This document shows, piece after piece, positions 12,337 through 23,629 of a stretch of DNA of 64,000 nucleotides. Numbering within the stretch: the stretch's first letter is position 1; each line of letters starts with the position of its first letter. A program made the position numbers and the translations under genes. Below the pieces are notes generated by a model. The model did not search any database, was not told the DNA's origin, and saw nothing but the letters and a program-made list of their open reading frames with translations. The stretch spans positions 2,480,001 through 2,544,000 of the forward strand of contig JACCLO010000009.1 in the NCBI GenBank assembly GCA_029448655.1, given 5' to 3'. The DNA is from Wolfiporia cocos (Eukaryota; Basidiomycota; Agaricomycetes; Polyporales; Phaeolaceae).

Positions 12337-12764
12337 TGACATGGACTTACAGTCCGTGGGACCCGCACAGCGGGGGAGCACTAATAGACCACCTAAGACC
12401 TAGTCTTGAAGGTGTCGTCGCTGTCCAAGCCCCAGACTAGCAGATGTGAATGAAGAGGGTGTAGCCATCGAGGTTGCACACAGACATATAAGAGAGAGGG
12501 TTGGTGCCCTGACGTTGAGAATAACAAGTCTGGGGCTGTAAGGCTGCCAGACATTGCTATAAGTACATACATGCAGCGAGAGCGTGGCTACCCTAAACTA
12601 CGAGTCCGTGTGCAGTGACAACGACGTAACATAGGTGACCTTAATGCGAATGCTGTAGTTAGTACATCACCTGACCGGGAGCACTAATCCACAGAGGATA
12701 ACCTAGTATCTACATAGATAAGGGTGCGAGATGAGATAAGGGGTAAAATAAATGATTTGTGACA
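12337..12764 (-). mobile_element. Solo LTR, LTR-3/LTR-4-like
   Basis: 428 bp, TGACATGGAC...GATTTGTGACA, exact TSD ATACC (12332-12336, 12765-12769). It interrupts the LTR-1 at 10688. More CpG-rich than its host, so probably a younger insertion. Confidence 0.75.
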
Positions 12765-13398
12765 ATACCCTTATCATCGCAATCTATCATTACAGATATA
12801 TTATTACATACTTATCAAATGTTTCAGACTAGGCCGAATGTAGTAGCAGTACCATCTGAGATGAATAGGACCTTAGATACTTGGTGAAGTATCTCAACTC
12901 ATGTGACTACAGTCGAGGCTCTTCAGCCTGACCTTTTTGTAATAACAAGAGTCTTAGAAGTGCCCACTTGACTTCTCAGACTTAGGTGAGTTATTCTACA
13001 ACTTGCACACTGGGCTGATATATCTTTTAAACACATATTGGATATAGTGCTAAGTCTTCTATTTAACACTGATGACTCCTGCATGAACAACAAGTCCCAA
13101 GTGACATGGTGTAGGCAATTCCTGCATGAACAACAAGTCCTGAGCGACTTGGTGTAGGTGATTTATGATTGTGACTCAAATATAATGAATGGGTATATGA
13201 CCTGTAACACCCCTGTTCAACCAGGGCACCATTTCAGGGGCATCAACCCTCTGCCCTCATATTCTGACTTCTAGGTACCTTCTGTGTTCAACTATGGTAC
13301 CAATTATGTTTCAGCCACTGTTGCACACCACAGCAATTCTTATTTATCTACATAGCATACTAGCCATATGGACTTAGTGGTAGCAGTACTAAGGACAC

Positions 13399-15301
13399 TG
13401 TCACGGATCACTCCTGGGGGGGTTATCTGTACATCCCTCGCTATTGGTACTCATAGGCGCCGCTAGGTGCGCGCGCGCCTTCCTGGTCTTTAGCCACCTC
13501 CAGCGTCTCCTCTTGCCATCTAGATCATCTGACCCAGTAGTTTAGCGCTGTAGGGTAGCGCGCGCCTCAGGTACGGACACTTACGGTCACATCGTTACAT
13601 GTTACGTTACGTTTCCCGTGATCCCTTAGTTACGGCGCACAGGCCATTACATTAGGGTAGGACTCGTGGTCTCAACGTTCCCACATGTATATATACGACA
13701 AAATGGCGGCCTTACAGCCCCATCTTTAGGATTCTCGTCAATGAGCTAACGCTCCTCTCTTATCCTTTGTCTGCGTGCGCTCGGGCCCGGGGCCCCTCTC
13801 GACTTGCTTGTCTGTGCGCCAGCTCAACTCGTCGCCTCTTAGGAGTTCCCCCATGGGATACAGCCGACGTCGCGGTCGTGCTGGCTTGCGCACCGCCTTG
13901 TTAGGCGTTAGGGCCTCCCCAGATGCCTGGGTCCTCACAGACTGGTAAGTCTGTGACATAATCCTAAAGATATTTACTCTCCCCTCCGACGCCAACTGCG
14001 TTGGGGCCGAGAGGTTTCCACCTACAGGTCGCCATGGCAGCGTGGCGGGGCAGCCGTCGGTAGAAGCGCCGGCGGTCCGTAGCCTTACGAGCCCCCACGA
14101 AACGCTACACCAGGCAAAGCGACCGTAGGGAGTGAATAGACAAGACCGCCCCCCATGAACACAGGGTAGCGGGATCGACCAGGGTAAGCCCCGTTTGAGG
14201 ACCCGCCGCCATCACCCCTGCAAAGGGAATGCATGCGCGTGTGGAGGTCTAGGGCACCTCGGCCATTATCCCTGGGCGGCAGGAGCGACTCAAGAACCTT
14301 GACCCGTGGGTATGCGAAGGACTCCGCAAGGATGTCCAACCCCACAACGACCGGTCAACAAGATGAATATGGACACGACACCGACAGAATCGGCCTTTGG
14401 GTATGACGGACACGGGTGACGGACACCCACAGTGAGTAGCGGCTGGGAGCGATCCTTGCTGGCCGCGAAAACTTCAACAAAAAATCTAGCTACAAATGCT
14501 GTCCCTCTCTACTCGGTGAGCAGTGGTGCGCTCGGCGCCGCGTTGGGTTGGCGTCCCCACCAGCGCGCGTCCCCTTCTCTTCAATCCTCTCCGACGGACG
14601 GACCGTCAGAAATCCTGGGTGCTCCCTGCTGCGATAGTGACGGGTGGTGCCGGCCCAGCAGTGCCGGGATCTCTATCAACCAATAGGAAGGAATGTCGTA
14701 GGACCAACGTCAGAGACGACGTTTTCTCGGAGGGGGGGTAATGTCACGGATCACTCCTGGGGGGGTTATCTGTACATCCCTCGCTATTGGTACTCATAGG
14801 CGCCGCTAGGTGCGCGCGCGCCTTCCTGGTCTTTAGCCACCTCCAGCGTCTCCTCTTGCCATCTAGATCATCTGACCCAGTAGTTTAGCGCTGTAGGGTA
14901 GCGCGCGCCTCAGGTACGGACACTTACGGTCACATCGTTACATGTTACGTTACGTTTCCCGTGATCCCTTAGTTACGGCGCACAGGCCATTACATTAGGG
15001 TAGGACTCGTGGTCTCAACGTTCCCACATGTATATATACGACAAAATGGCGGCCTTACAGCCCCATCTTTAGGATTCTCGTCAATGAGCTAACGCTCCTC
15101 TCTTATCCTTTGTCTGCGTGCGCTCGGGCCCGGGGCCCCTCTCGACTTGCTTGTCTGTGCGCCAGCTCAACTCGTCGCCTCTTAGGAGTTCCCCCATGGG
15201 ATACAGCCGACGTCGCGGTCGTGCTGGCTTGCGCACCGCCTTGTTAGGCGTTAGGGCCTCCCCAGATGCCTGGGTCCTCACAGACTGGTAAGTCTGTGAC
15301 A
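13399..15301 (+). mobile_element. TRIM: small LTR retrotransposon without coding capacity
   Basis: Two 560 bp LTRs (13399-13958 and 14742-15301) that look identical, TGTCACGG...CTGTGACA, around a 783 bp interior with no recognisable gag or pol. Exact TSD GACAC (13394-13398, 15302-15306). A polypurine tract (GGAGGGGGGGTAA, ending 14741) precedes the right LTR. The primer-binding site AATCCTAAAGAT (13960-13971) is complementary to ATCTTTAGGATT inside the LTR (13722-13733), about 30 nt after TATATATA (13688-13695): a self-priming layout. It must depend on an unidentified autonomous partner. Identical LTRs and high CpG content point to a recent insertion. Confidence 0.85.
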
Positions 15302-15310
15302 GACACTATG

Positions 15311-15664
15311 TGTCAGAACATTGCCTAGGAATTGACTCATTAGAGAGTTGGCACAGTTGATTAATTCCAGTAATGGTGTAGTATATATACATGCTGTTGT
15401 GTGACAATCAGAGTATGTGAAGTAGTGGTATAGGGATTTAGGGATTTAGGGTTGCGATAAGAAGCATAGTAGGGTTCTGGGTATTAGAATCTTTGTAATG
15501 TAGGTGAAGGGAATTGTATAGTAGGGTGTAGGGTTGACTTGGGCTAGGGGCATACTTACACATCAGAACCTCAGGTCAGCTTCCTGGAGTCACACACATT
15601 CATCTTGCAACAGGATCCTTGGCTTCTAGTTCTTGAAACAAAATCGGCTTTATTTTTCCTGACA
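15311..15664. mobile_element. Solo LTR-6
   Basis: 354 bp with TGTCAG/CTGACA ends and exact TSD CTATG (15306-15310, 15665-15669). Orientation uncertain; a TATATATA lies at about 15380. Confidence 0.75.
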
Positions 15665-15999
15665 CTATGACCCCAATCAATACGTAATGGTATATATCTC
15701 GATGTATGTACTGACCAAGCTCTTCAGCTTGACCTTGTTGTGCAACAAGCATCCTATACTCATTCTCAAACTTGGGTGACCAAGCTCAGCTGGTATATCA
15801 AAGCTCTGACTCTGCAACCACTGCTCAGAGTCAAATAAAGTAGTGCACTACTTGACACACTAAGTAACTCACATGAATTGACTTAGCTGGATGGATATTC
15901 AATCTGCAACATAGACAATACCAGTTCTGCTTATTGTTTAAGTCAGTTCACTACAGGCATCAATTTCTCAGAAATGAAATGAATCACAGTCCTGCGGTC

Positions 16000-16262
16000 C
16001 ATCATTGGCCAGAGCATGTTTGCTCGACCCACTTGTAGCATGCATGGACCAATATCTATACCTCATCAGCAGAATCCAAGTTATCTGTGACAACACCTAC
16101 TCAAACAAATCATCCTCCATTGTTGGTCAGGGTATGTTCACTCTACCCACTTGTTGCATGCATGGACCAGTATCCATACCTTGTCAGCAGAATCCATGTC
16201 ATTTGTGACAGCACCTACTCAAACAAGTCATGGTCAGCACCTACTCAAACAAGTCATGGTCC
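16000..16262. repeat. Tandem duplication of about 115 bp
   Basis: Two diverged copies of a block containing TTGTWGCATGCATGGACC and CACCTACTCAAACAA, then a further repeat of CAGCACCTACTCAAACAAG. No gene seen. Confidence 0.65.
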
Positions 16263-16286
16263 ATCATCAGCATTCACATTCCTTGA

Positions 16287-16829
16287 TGTTACAAATATCT
16301 GTTCAGTGAAAGTAACTGTGTGAGTTACTTATCTTTCCCAGTAATGCACTACTCATTAACTCTGGGTTGACAATGTAGAGTTGGAACTTATATATACTAG
16401 CAGAGCTTGGTCACCCAAGTTTGAGAACAAGTATAAGATCCTTGTTTGTACAACAAGGTCAAGCTGAAGAGCTCATCCAGTATATACATTGGGTTATACA
16501 CCACTAACTATAAAGTGGGGTTATAGTGTCCTTGGTACTGCTACTGCTAAGTCCACAAGGCTAGTATGTTATATCAACAGATAGGAATGGTGTGGTTGAG
16601 CACAACAGTGGCTGAAACATGACTGGTACTGTAGTTGAATATAGAAGGTGCCTAGAAGTCCAGATATGAGGGTGGAGGGTTGATACCTCTGAAATGGGGC
16701 CCTGGTTGAACAGGGGTGCTTAGTACACTGCGTGCTATCAGGCAGTTGATCACCAGGTCTCATTGTATGCTAAGTCCTATCACATAGGGGGACAATTGAG
16801 AACATACTTGACCACATATTACTGTAACA
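16287..16829 (-). mobile_element. Solo LTR-2
   Basis: 543 bp, TGTTACAAATATCTG...ACTGTAACA, exact TSD CTTGA (16282-16286, 16830-16834). It serves as the uninterrupted reference for the LTR-2 at 10017. Confidence 0.85.
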
Positions 16830-16834
16830 CTTGA

Positions 16835-17146
16835 GATCATCCAGGTAGATGCTGTTCCTACTGATGCCGTTAGTTCTCAGAACCCACCTGCTCATCCATC
16901 AATGATGTCTGTCCTTGTCCTATCTTACTGCCCTTGCTGCTGCCCACCTCAATGGGTTGTCTCTATTCTGTGTCCTATGAAGATCTGTTTGCCTTTTAAA
17001 TGATCTATATACAGCTTGTACAAAATCATTTGCTCTTGATGTGTCATTTTCTGACCTTTGTGACAATGTGACATTTGTGACACTTCACATTGTAATCACG
17101 ACTTCTTGCTCTTCTCGGACACCCGTCTGACTCCTCATCACTATCA
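16835..17146. other. Unassigned repeat-like sequence
   Basis: Just over 300 bp of CpG-poor sequence between two solo LTRs. No gene, RNA or repeat boundary recognised. Confidence 0.4.
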
Positions 17147-17151
17147 AAACC

Positions 17152-18086
17152 TGTCACAAGCCAATTTCAAAGCCTAGAAGAACATCCTAGGTTGACACCC
17201 CAGTCACGCCGTACGCACGCTACAGCACTCTATCCGAGCCCAGCTGGAATCCTACGGCAACGCTAGTAGAAGCCCTCCGCTATACAGGACACTACGGGCA
17301 CTAGCAGGCCACCAGCAGTCTAACCCTAAACTCAGTCCAAGTCCCGGCAGCAAGAGCCATACGCTGCCTAGTCCCTAAACCCCGGAGTCACGAGCCGATC
17401 CCTAGAGTCAAACAGGCTACGATAGCACGACGGTACGCCTTGTACAACTAAAGGCTGAACCGCCACTGCACACCACGCTATACGCCGACTAGGGGTACGG
17501 TCTACACTCACATGTGACCCAGAACACTAAACCTAATACCTCGCGTCCCTACCACACGGACACTCGCCAATACTGGCATAGACATTATACTATACCCCAT
17601 ACGCACCCTGACCTACGAGTACACCAGGCAGGGATAATAACTCCAGGCTCTGCACAACTGAGAACCCTACCAGTCACAGAGCGCTACACTCCGATCGAGG
17701 CAGACCACGCCCGATCACGGACTTAGAACCCCGCCATTACCGGCGCACCTACGATCGACGAGAACCACCGATCAAACCCGACAGATTGGCTACTCTATTG
17801 ATCCGCCCCTTATACGCTACGTCGCCATGGACATCCTCGCGAGTCTCAGCGCTCCGATGCCATTACCGGCCCGTAGCTCATAGCCAGTTAGATACCAGTA
17901 CGTAGAGGCCTCTGAGCCGCCGTACACAAACATGTACAAATAGATTAGGAGTATATATGCCAGGCAGTCTTGAGCGTAAACCTCAGACTTGTCTTGGCCT
18001 TTGACGGCTAGTGTTCCCGGGACCAGGAAGGCGCCTTTGAGCGAGCCCCCTTCCCCCGGTTGAATGCTAGTTTGTTGCTTGTGTCA
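17152..18086 (+). mobile_element. Solo LTR-3, long and CpG-rich
   Basis: 935 bp, TGTCACAAGCC...GCTTGTGTCA, exact TSD AAACC (17147-17151, 18087-18091). A TATA-like GTATATATGCC lies at about 17950. A CpG-poor diverged relative is at 36849. Retained CpG indicates a recent insertion. Confidence 0.85.
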
Positions 18087-18364
18087 AAACCAATTAGCTT
18101 GTGTCTTTGTAGTGAGCAGCAGTCATGCACCAATTTGGATCACACAGCTTAGCAGAGGCCATCTTTTTGTGCTTCAAGCAGGGAGGGCTATTAATTGGGA
18201 TAGTGCTGCTAGCAACTGCAGAGCACTCCACAGGTGTGGCTGATGATGTCAAGGATGGTACCAATGCTGGCTTGGGTTCTACTTGTACAAGTGTGGTGTC
18301 TGATGAGAGCTCTGTGTGGGACTGTTGCACCACCATGACAAGGGTGTGATGGTGCAGATGCAAC

Positions 18365-18909
18365 TAGTGATGTGCCAGGCATAGCTTTGGGCCATGAGCC
18401 AGGCCAGGCCAGGCCAGGCCAGGCCCTACTTAGGCCGGGCCAAGCCAGGCTTTACACCATGGAATGAGATGGCCCAGGGCCCAGCTTGTGTCTCAGCCAA
18501 GCTGTGAGCCCCCGGCCTGAAAGCTCTGATGGATAAAATGTCTAGTAATTATAACATAGGACCATATTTGATAGCAGTATGCTGGGTTCCAATGTAACAC
18601 CTCCATATGATTCAATTTAAGCTATGGGATAGTCCCATGAGCTGGATCCTTGGTGTTGAAGCCTGTCGCACACCCTTGGGTGCCTATACAATACCCCATT
18701 TGGTAGGTGTACCACAGAATGCCATGCCAATGAAAGGTTGATTTCACACTATATTTCACCAATTATTGAAGATATTGAAGTTCTGTTTTGTCAGGGAATA
18801 GTTGGAAAAAGTATGTTATAAACTTATGAGGCTATAGTAATGATTATCCACACAGTGCCAGGCCCCAAACAAGCCCTGGCTCAGGCTGGAACAAGCCATG
18901 GGCTGTCAG
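18365..18909. mobile_element. hAT-B type element, right end missing
   Basis: Starts TAGTGATGTGCCAGGC and is colinear with the complete element at 33991 (dense GGCC/AGGCC clusters, then a unique middle), but stops at GGGCTGTC where R1 begins. The right terminus is absent, so no TSD can be read. Confidence 0.7.
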
Positions 18910-20565
18910 TCCCAGTGAAGAAGCATCATATCAGAAGCTATTGAAATATATTGGATAGGTTTAGATCGGAATTCCGACTTTTCAATAGCTTTTGATATGT
19001 CAGTAGGCACCCAAACACATAACAGATGATACCATAAGATACTAGAATCTATCCTGGATATCATTCAGTATAAATTATATGTAGTGGCCTTTGCATTTTC
19101 AATGAATCAGAATGTATCAATATATATCAGAAGCTACTAGAACATCGGTGCAGGCTTGGCATTGTACAAGAAAATACTCAAATCCACCCTCACCGGCCTC
19201 ACCCGCTGTTTGTGTGTACCCAAATCCTGACAGAGAATACCCAGCTCCTGGTGAGATAGCATGTGTGGCACTGCTGATATTGGTGAGTGAGGTAGTGCCT
19301 TGTGCAATTGGCAGCACTGTTGAAAGGTGGTGGCTGGGGTACATCAAGCGGCAGATGATCTGTGGGATCTTGAGACTGATGGTACCAGTTGTTGCCAGGT
19401 CACTGTGCCTAATGGTGGGATTTGGTATGTGCTGAAATATTTTCACTGATTATCCACTGAAATTTAGCATGTAAGATGAGATGTATGCACCTCCATCTCA
19501 ATTGCTTTCGCTTCCTGCAGCTGAGGTCTAAGTGAGTTGGTTAGTTTCTGTAGCATAGAGTGGAGTACTTACATAGTGTAGCAAACATTTGTACTCACGT
19601 ACTTAAGTAATTCAATTGCTTTCACTCCCTGTGGCTGAATCAGAGCAGAATTTTGTATTCACGTACTTCAGTGGCATGCTCATACCACTTAAAATGTGCC
19701 TAGCATTAATATTGGTGCAGCCATAGTTTGTGTGTGAGGGGTAGATAAGGTACTTAGGCAAGAAGGGGGGATATACATGCCTCTACCATTTGTACCTACT
19801 AGTGATGTGCAAAGCACGGCTCAAAGCCGTGAGCCGGGCCTAGCCGAGCCGACTTAAGCCGGGCCGAGCCGAGCCTGGGGGGGCGGCTTGAGACGGCTCA
19901 GGGCCCGGCTTGGATCGTGAGCCGGCCGTAGCCGAGCCCTGAGCCGGCGGCTTTAGGCGCGCAGCTGTGGTGTTGTTAGAATTAGCGAAAATGGGCCCTT
20001 TGGTTTAAGATTTTGCATCAATTCACCTTATATGATCTCAGTGACCATTACAATGACCTGTGATCTGCTAACACGGTGCGGAACGTTGTGACTACAGTTG
20101 CGATCGGGGTTGTGATCGAGATCTGGATTTTCGGTCAACATCATAAGCAGCTGTAAAAACACTTGTAGATCAGAATAACAACAAATAGTAGACATATAAG
20201 CATTCTGAATATGTTGTGCTGTCATTTGAACTGCACAAGCCAATAATTTCGAGGTCCTACATGATTACCCATAAGCCCCGGCCTGAGCCTGAGCCGGGCC
20301 CAAGCCGGCCTGAGCCGTCAAGGAGGGCCCGGCTTGACATTCCGCTGGGCCCGAGCCCTTCAAAGCCGGGCCCAAGCCCCGGGCTTTGAGCCGAGCCGTG
20401 CTTTGCACATCACTAGTACCTACAGCACAGAAGTTGGTGGAGGTAAGTGTTGTGTGTGCATGTACTTGTTCAAAGCTTTTCAATTTTGTGATGAAGCAAC
20501 TGATCTCCTCTATGATCACCCTACCAGAGCCATGAAGACTTTGAGTGATGGTGAAGGTACGAGGC
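18910..20565. mobile_element. R1 copy 1, interrupted and right-truncated
   Basis: Begins CCCAGTGAAGAAGC and aligns in blocks with the complete R1 at 39313, up to about 20565 (GGTGAAGGTACGA), with hAT-B (19800-20415) inserted. The last 350 bp of R1 and its right terminus are missing; promoter-like sequence of the hydrolase gene follows. The 107-109 codon open frames on both strands at 19112-19446 lie within this repeat and are not called. Confidence 0.6.
19800..20415. mobile_element. hAT-B, complete non-autonomous element
   Basis: 616 bp with inverted termini TAGTGATGTGCAAAGCACGG and exact 8 bp TSD GTACCTAC (19792-19799, 20416-20423). Both subterminal regions are saturated with GAGCC/GGCCC motifs. 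No transposase. Confidence 0.85.
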
Positions 20566-20934
20566 AAGCCGGAGGCACCGAAACACACCAGTGGCGCCCG
20601 ATCCAGCACGACGCGAGAGAGACGCCCGGCACGACGCGGCATGCGCAGCGCCGGCGCTAGTCCCCTTTTTTCCCGTGCGCCACTGCCATTATTTATGCAA
20701 ACAGCTGTAATCCACTTTTCCTCGCACTAACCTTGACCTAGGTCCCAGCAAATACTCTCTAATGCATTGTGGCATATTTGCATTGGTTATCTGATGCGGA
20801 AGAACGCCCAGCGCAAACGTCATAGTGTACTATGCGGAGCGATGCGATGATCGGCAAGGAGCCTCCAGGAACAAGCCAAGACATGTACACCTTAGATAGG
20901 AGTAGCCCCAGGCAGCTTATCTGCTACCCACAAC
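20566..20934. promoter_or_regulatory. Upstream region of the hydrolase gene
   Basis: GC-rich, CpG-retaining sequence between truncated R1 and the hydrolase start, in sharp contrast to the CpG-poor repeats to its left. No definite TATA box; probably contains the promoter. Confidence 0.35.
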
Positions 20935-21884
20935 ATGCCAGCGAAAGAGCTCTATATCACGTCCGCGGACGGCACCAAGATCTGGGCAGAAAGCGCAGGC
21001 AACCCATCCAAGCCTGCTGTTGTATTCATCCACGGACTCTCATGCACGGCATTCGCGTACGACAAGCAGTTCGTGGATCCAGACTTATTGAAAAACTTGT
21101 ACATGGTGCGCTATGAGTTGAGAGGACATGGCCGGAGTGGCATGCCCGAAGATATCGAGGCGTATGCATCCCCTCGCCAGGCGGAGGATTTTGCTGCGGT
21201 ATGTGAAGCCTTTGGGTTGAAGAAGCCATTTGTGTGTGCATGGTGAGTAACATTGCGGATCCTGCAGAACTGCCTACTGACGAGAAATTCAGGAGCCTAG
21301 GAGGTGCTCACTATTGCCGCCTGTCTCATATTCTGTGCTGACATCGTCCAGCTTGTATTCCATGTGACATTGCGGGAAACCTTGGCGCTGAATATATTTC
21401 GGGAGTCATATATAGCGGTGGACCCGCTTTATCGCTCAAGTTAGTTGGGGAGACATTCCCTTCTGCCTTTCACCCCGTGATGGTCGACATCTTGTCTCTG
21501 GACTCAAGCACAGCAGCAAGATCAGCTGCTACATTCGTGGATTCGTGCGTTGCACATCCCTCTAGGGACCTACCGTGGCCGGTGAAATTGCTATGGATGG
21601 GAGGGTACGGGTCACAGCCGCCACAGATCCGCAACTACCACATATCACGCGCACAAGACGACACACGATGGCTGGCGGAAGCGGGGAAGCAATGGCCCGT
21701 ACTGATGATTCACGGGCTGAAGGACTTACACCGCCTCACTGACGTTGTGACTCGTCAGCTGAAGGAGGTTTATGTCAATACCGAGGTACAGTATATGGAG
21801 GATGTTGGTCATGCACCGCATTATGAGCGACCTGGCGAGACCAATCGCTTGCTCCTTGGCTTTGTCCAGAAACATTCTGCCTGA
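20935..21884 (+). CDS. Alpha/beta hydrolase-fold protein
   Basis: Predicted 283-residue alpha/beta hydrolase; the substrate is not inferable. Exons 20935-21242, 21293-21303 and 21352-21884. Intron 1 has GTGAGT and TTCAG. Intron 2 (48 nt) has a weak GTGCTC donor, a CTGAC branch point and CCAG, and is supported mainly by frame and homology. The 11 nt middle exon encodes the serine of the nucleophile elbow, giving A-W-S-L-G-A. The oxyanion motif VVFIHGLSC is near residue 30, RGHGRSG near 65, the likely acid is D in MIHGLKD, and the histidine is in DVGHAPHYERP near the C-terminus. The start ATG at 20935 has context CAACATGCC. No signal peptide or membrane segment is apparent. Confidence 0.85.
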
Positions 21885-21984
21885 AGGTACGCCAACCTAC
21901 AGCTCTATTTGCGTGGAATTCCGACACAAAAATACGCAGTAGTGGTATGCGAACGACATGTTGGGATGAGATTGATGATGTCCT

Positions 21985-23132
21985 GAGATACATTGCCAGC
22001 GTGTTGTGGTAGCGCAAGATGTTCTGGACTTTCTCTTGGTAAGCAGCGCTTGCCTCGGAGCTATGTCACAAAGCGGTAAAAACGAAGCCCATTTGCTCGC
22101 TTTGGTACTTTCCCGTCGGTGGTCGGTCGACCGTAATCAAGTTGCGGAACAGAGACGTGTGGACCCTGGGGTCCAGACCTTTAATAGTGAGACAAAGGAG
22201 AAGCTCAACGAGTTCGGGCAGGTTAAGTGTGCTACGAGCTCCGAGCATGAAAAGTAATACATAAACCGAAATGCACAACTTAGCTGACCCATCATTGAGA
22301 TGGATTGTTGGCGCAAATGCCATCCACCACATGCGTCCTGGTGTGTTATGTTGGCATTGTAACAGCTTGGGAACATAATTACGAGCTAGATCGACCAAAC
22401 GGCTGGATTCAAGAGGGAATACTCGGATGCAAAGCTCATCGCACCAAAAGAGGATAAGAACTCTGCGATAGGACCCGTACTAGACGGAGGTACGATACCC
22501 TGAATCGCGTCGCATAACTCAATCAATCTCGACCATAGCATGGGAGACTGATCCTCCAAGTGTCAAGTACGGCTTCACAGATGACGTGCGCGCTGCTCGC
22601 ATGGTATTGAATACACTTTGCAGTTTCTTTTCTGATTTCAATAACAAGGACGTCGTGTCCTTTCGCCTAGCGTTAAAGACCCTGATTGAGGCAGATCTGC
22701 TATTAAACCTCCCCGCCACCGAACAGGCACGTAGAGCTTACATCCTAGCCACTGCCATGACGGTTGAGTTAATCGCAAAGCAACCTTCTCAGTATTCTAA
22801 GACACACTCCTCTTGGAAATCCCCGCTCGCCAAGTACCTGAGTTCGCACTCCGCAATTCACAAACGGTTTGCGTGGTGTTGGGCACGGACAGAGCGTGAA
22901 TTCTGTCTTGTAATTTTAGCCCTCAGTGCTGACTGTTGGCAACTAGGGCGATGAAGCGGGATGTGAGGACCGTTGCGAGCTGGAACCTTGAGCGGATCAT
23001 ACCATGTCATGGAGTGAGTCTGCATCTGCGGAGTACTTCCGCCATAGCTCATAAAGTGTTTCGATGCAGGATATCATTGAGAAGGATGCGGACAAGGCGT
23101 GGCGGGAGGCGTACAGGTGGTATCTGGATTAG
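21985..23132 (+). pseudogene. DUF4336-like (metallo-beta-lactamase-fold) gene, decayed
   Basis: Recalled family blocks occur in order but in shifting frames: RKMFWTFS (about 21996); after a plausible intron PVGGRSTVIKLRNRDVW (about 22110-22170); SETKEKLNEFGQV (about 22188-22225); WIVGANAIHH (about 22300); NNKDVVSFRLALKTLIEADLL (22640-22705); and MKRDVRTVASWNLERIIPCHG, which runs through a GTGAGT...GCAG intron into DIIEKDADKAWREAYRWYLD and TAG at 23132. Between the first blocks one base appears deleted (near 22185), and a stop precedes the N-terminal block, so this is called a pseudogene. A heavily spliced live gene cannot be fully excluded. Identification rests on memory of basidiomycete DUF4336 proteins. 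Confidence 0.55.
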
Positions 23133-23336
23133 CTGGTGAAGCAACGTAATCATGAGCCATGCTATCCAAAGCCGGGTTTCTAATTTTCCACTCGATATAA
23201 TTTGAGTATGGTAGCAGTATTATTATATTGTGGCAGTAGCCGTTGTGGCAGTCATGAAAGGGAGTCACGGAGTGCTTAGGCGGTTAGCAAACGCTTAGAT
23301 CGCACGAGTCCACGAATTTATATCTGATAGATGCAA

Positions 23337-23629
23337 CTAGCTTAATTACCTGTGGCTTCGCCACAATTTTGTATTCTAGCAGTTATTATATATCTCTGCC
23401 CGCTCAGCCACTCCTCCACCTCGCTGACGCTCGGCCTCGTCGTCGCTTCGCTTGTAATACCTTTGCAACCGGCACGCGCTCCTTGCAGGCGCTGGCGCAC
23501 GCTTGATGGGCGTCCTACGGACGCCACGCGGCGAACGTGCTCGCCATGTGCGTTTCTTGTGCGCAAAACGCGAGCGACACGCTAGCGGCATGCGAGCTCC
23601 TACGGCGCGAGCTCCCATTATATTATGGA
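23337..23629 (-). mobile_element. Non-autonomous Helitron, unit 1 of a tandem array
   Basis: Read on the minus strand: 5' TCCATAATATAATGGGAGC, 3' hairpin GTGGCGAAGCCAC then 11 nt and CTAG (plus strand 23340-23337), followed by T. This is the Helitron layout (5' TC, 3' hairpin plus CTRR, insertion between A and T, no TSD). 293 bp, no Rep/helicase. Its 5' end abuts the CTAG of unit 2 directly. Confidence 0.75.

Larger units (their letters stand above)
10688..13209 (+). mobile_element. Decayed solo LTR-1 containing two further LTRs
   Basis: Begins TGTTACTATTATTTTG and ends ATGACCTGTAACA; exact TSD CCCCT (10683-10687, 13210-13214). Net length after removing 10733-12159 and 12337-12769 is 662 bp. 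It is a CpG-depleted version of the chromovirus LTR at 44103. Confidence 0.75.
10017..15911 (+). mobile_element. Solo LTR-2, host of an eight-insertion nest
   Basis: Outermost shell of the stack. It begins TGTGACAATATTATG at 10017 and ends GCAACA at 15911, flanked by CAGAC (10012-10016) and TAGAC (15912-15916), 4 of 5 matching. Removing the four insertions it directly contains (10094-10646, 10688-13214, 13399-15306, 15311-15669) leaves 548 bp, the normal LTR-2 length, colinear with the reverse complement of the intact LTR-2 at 16287. Confidence 0.75.

Noticed and set aside
15428..15456. Telomere-like TTTAGGG repeats
   Set aside because: Only about three imperfect units, inside solo LTR-6.
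10094..16829. LTR-2 copies at 10094 and 16287 as the two LTRs of one element
   Set aside because: Each has its own exact TSD (CCCAG and CTTGA) and unrelated nested sequence lies between.
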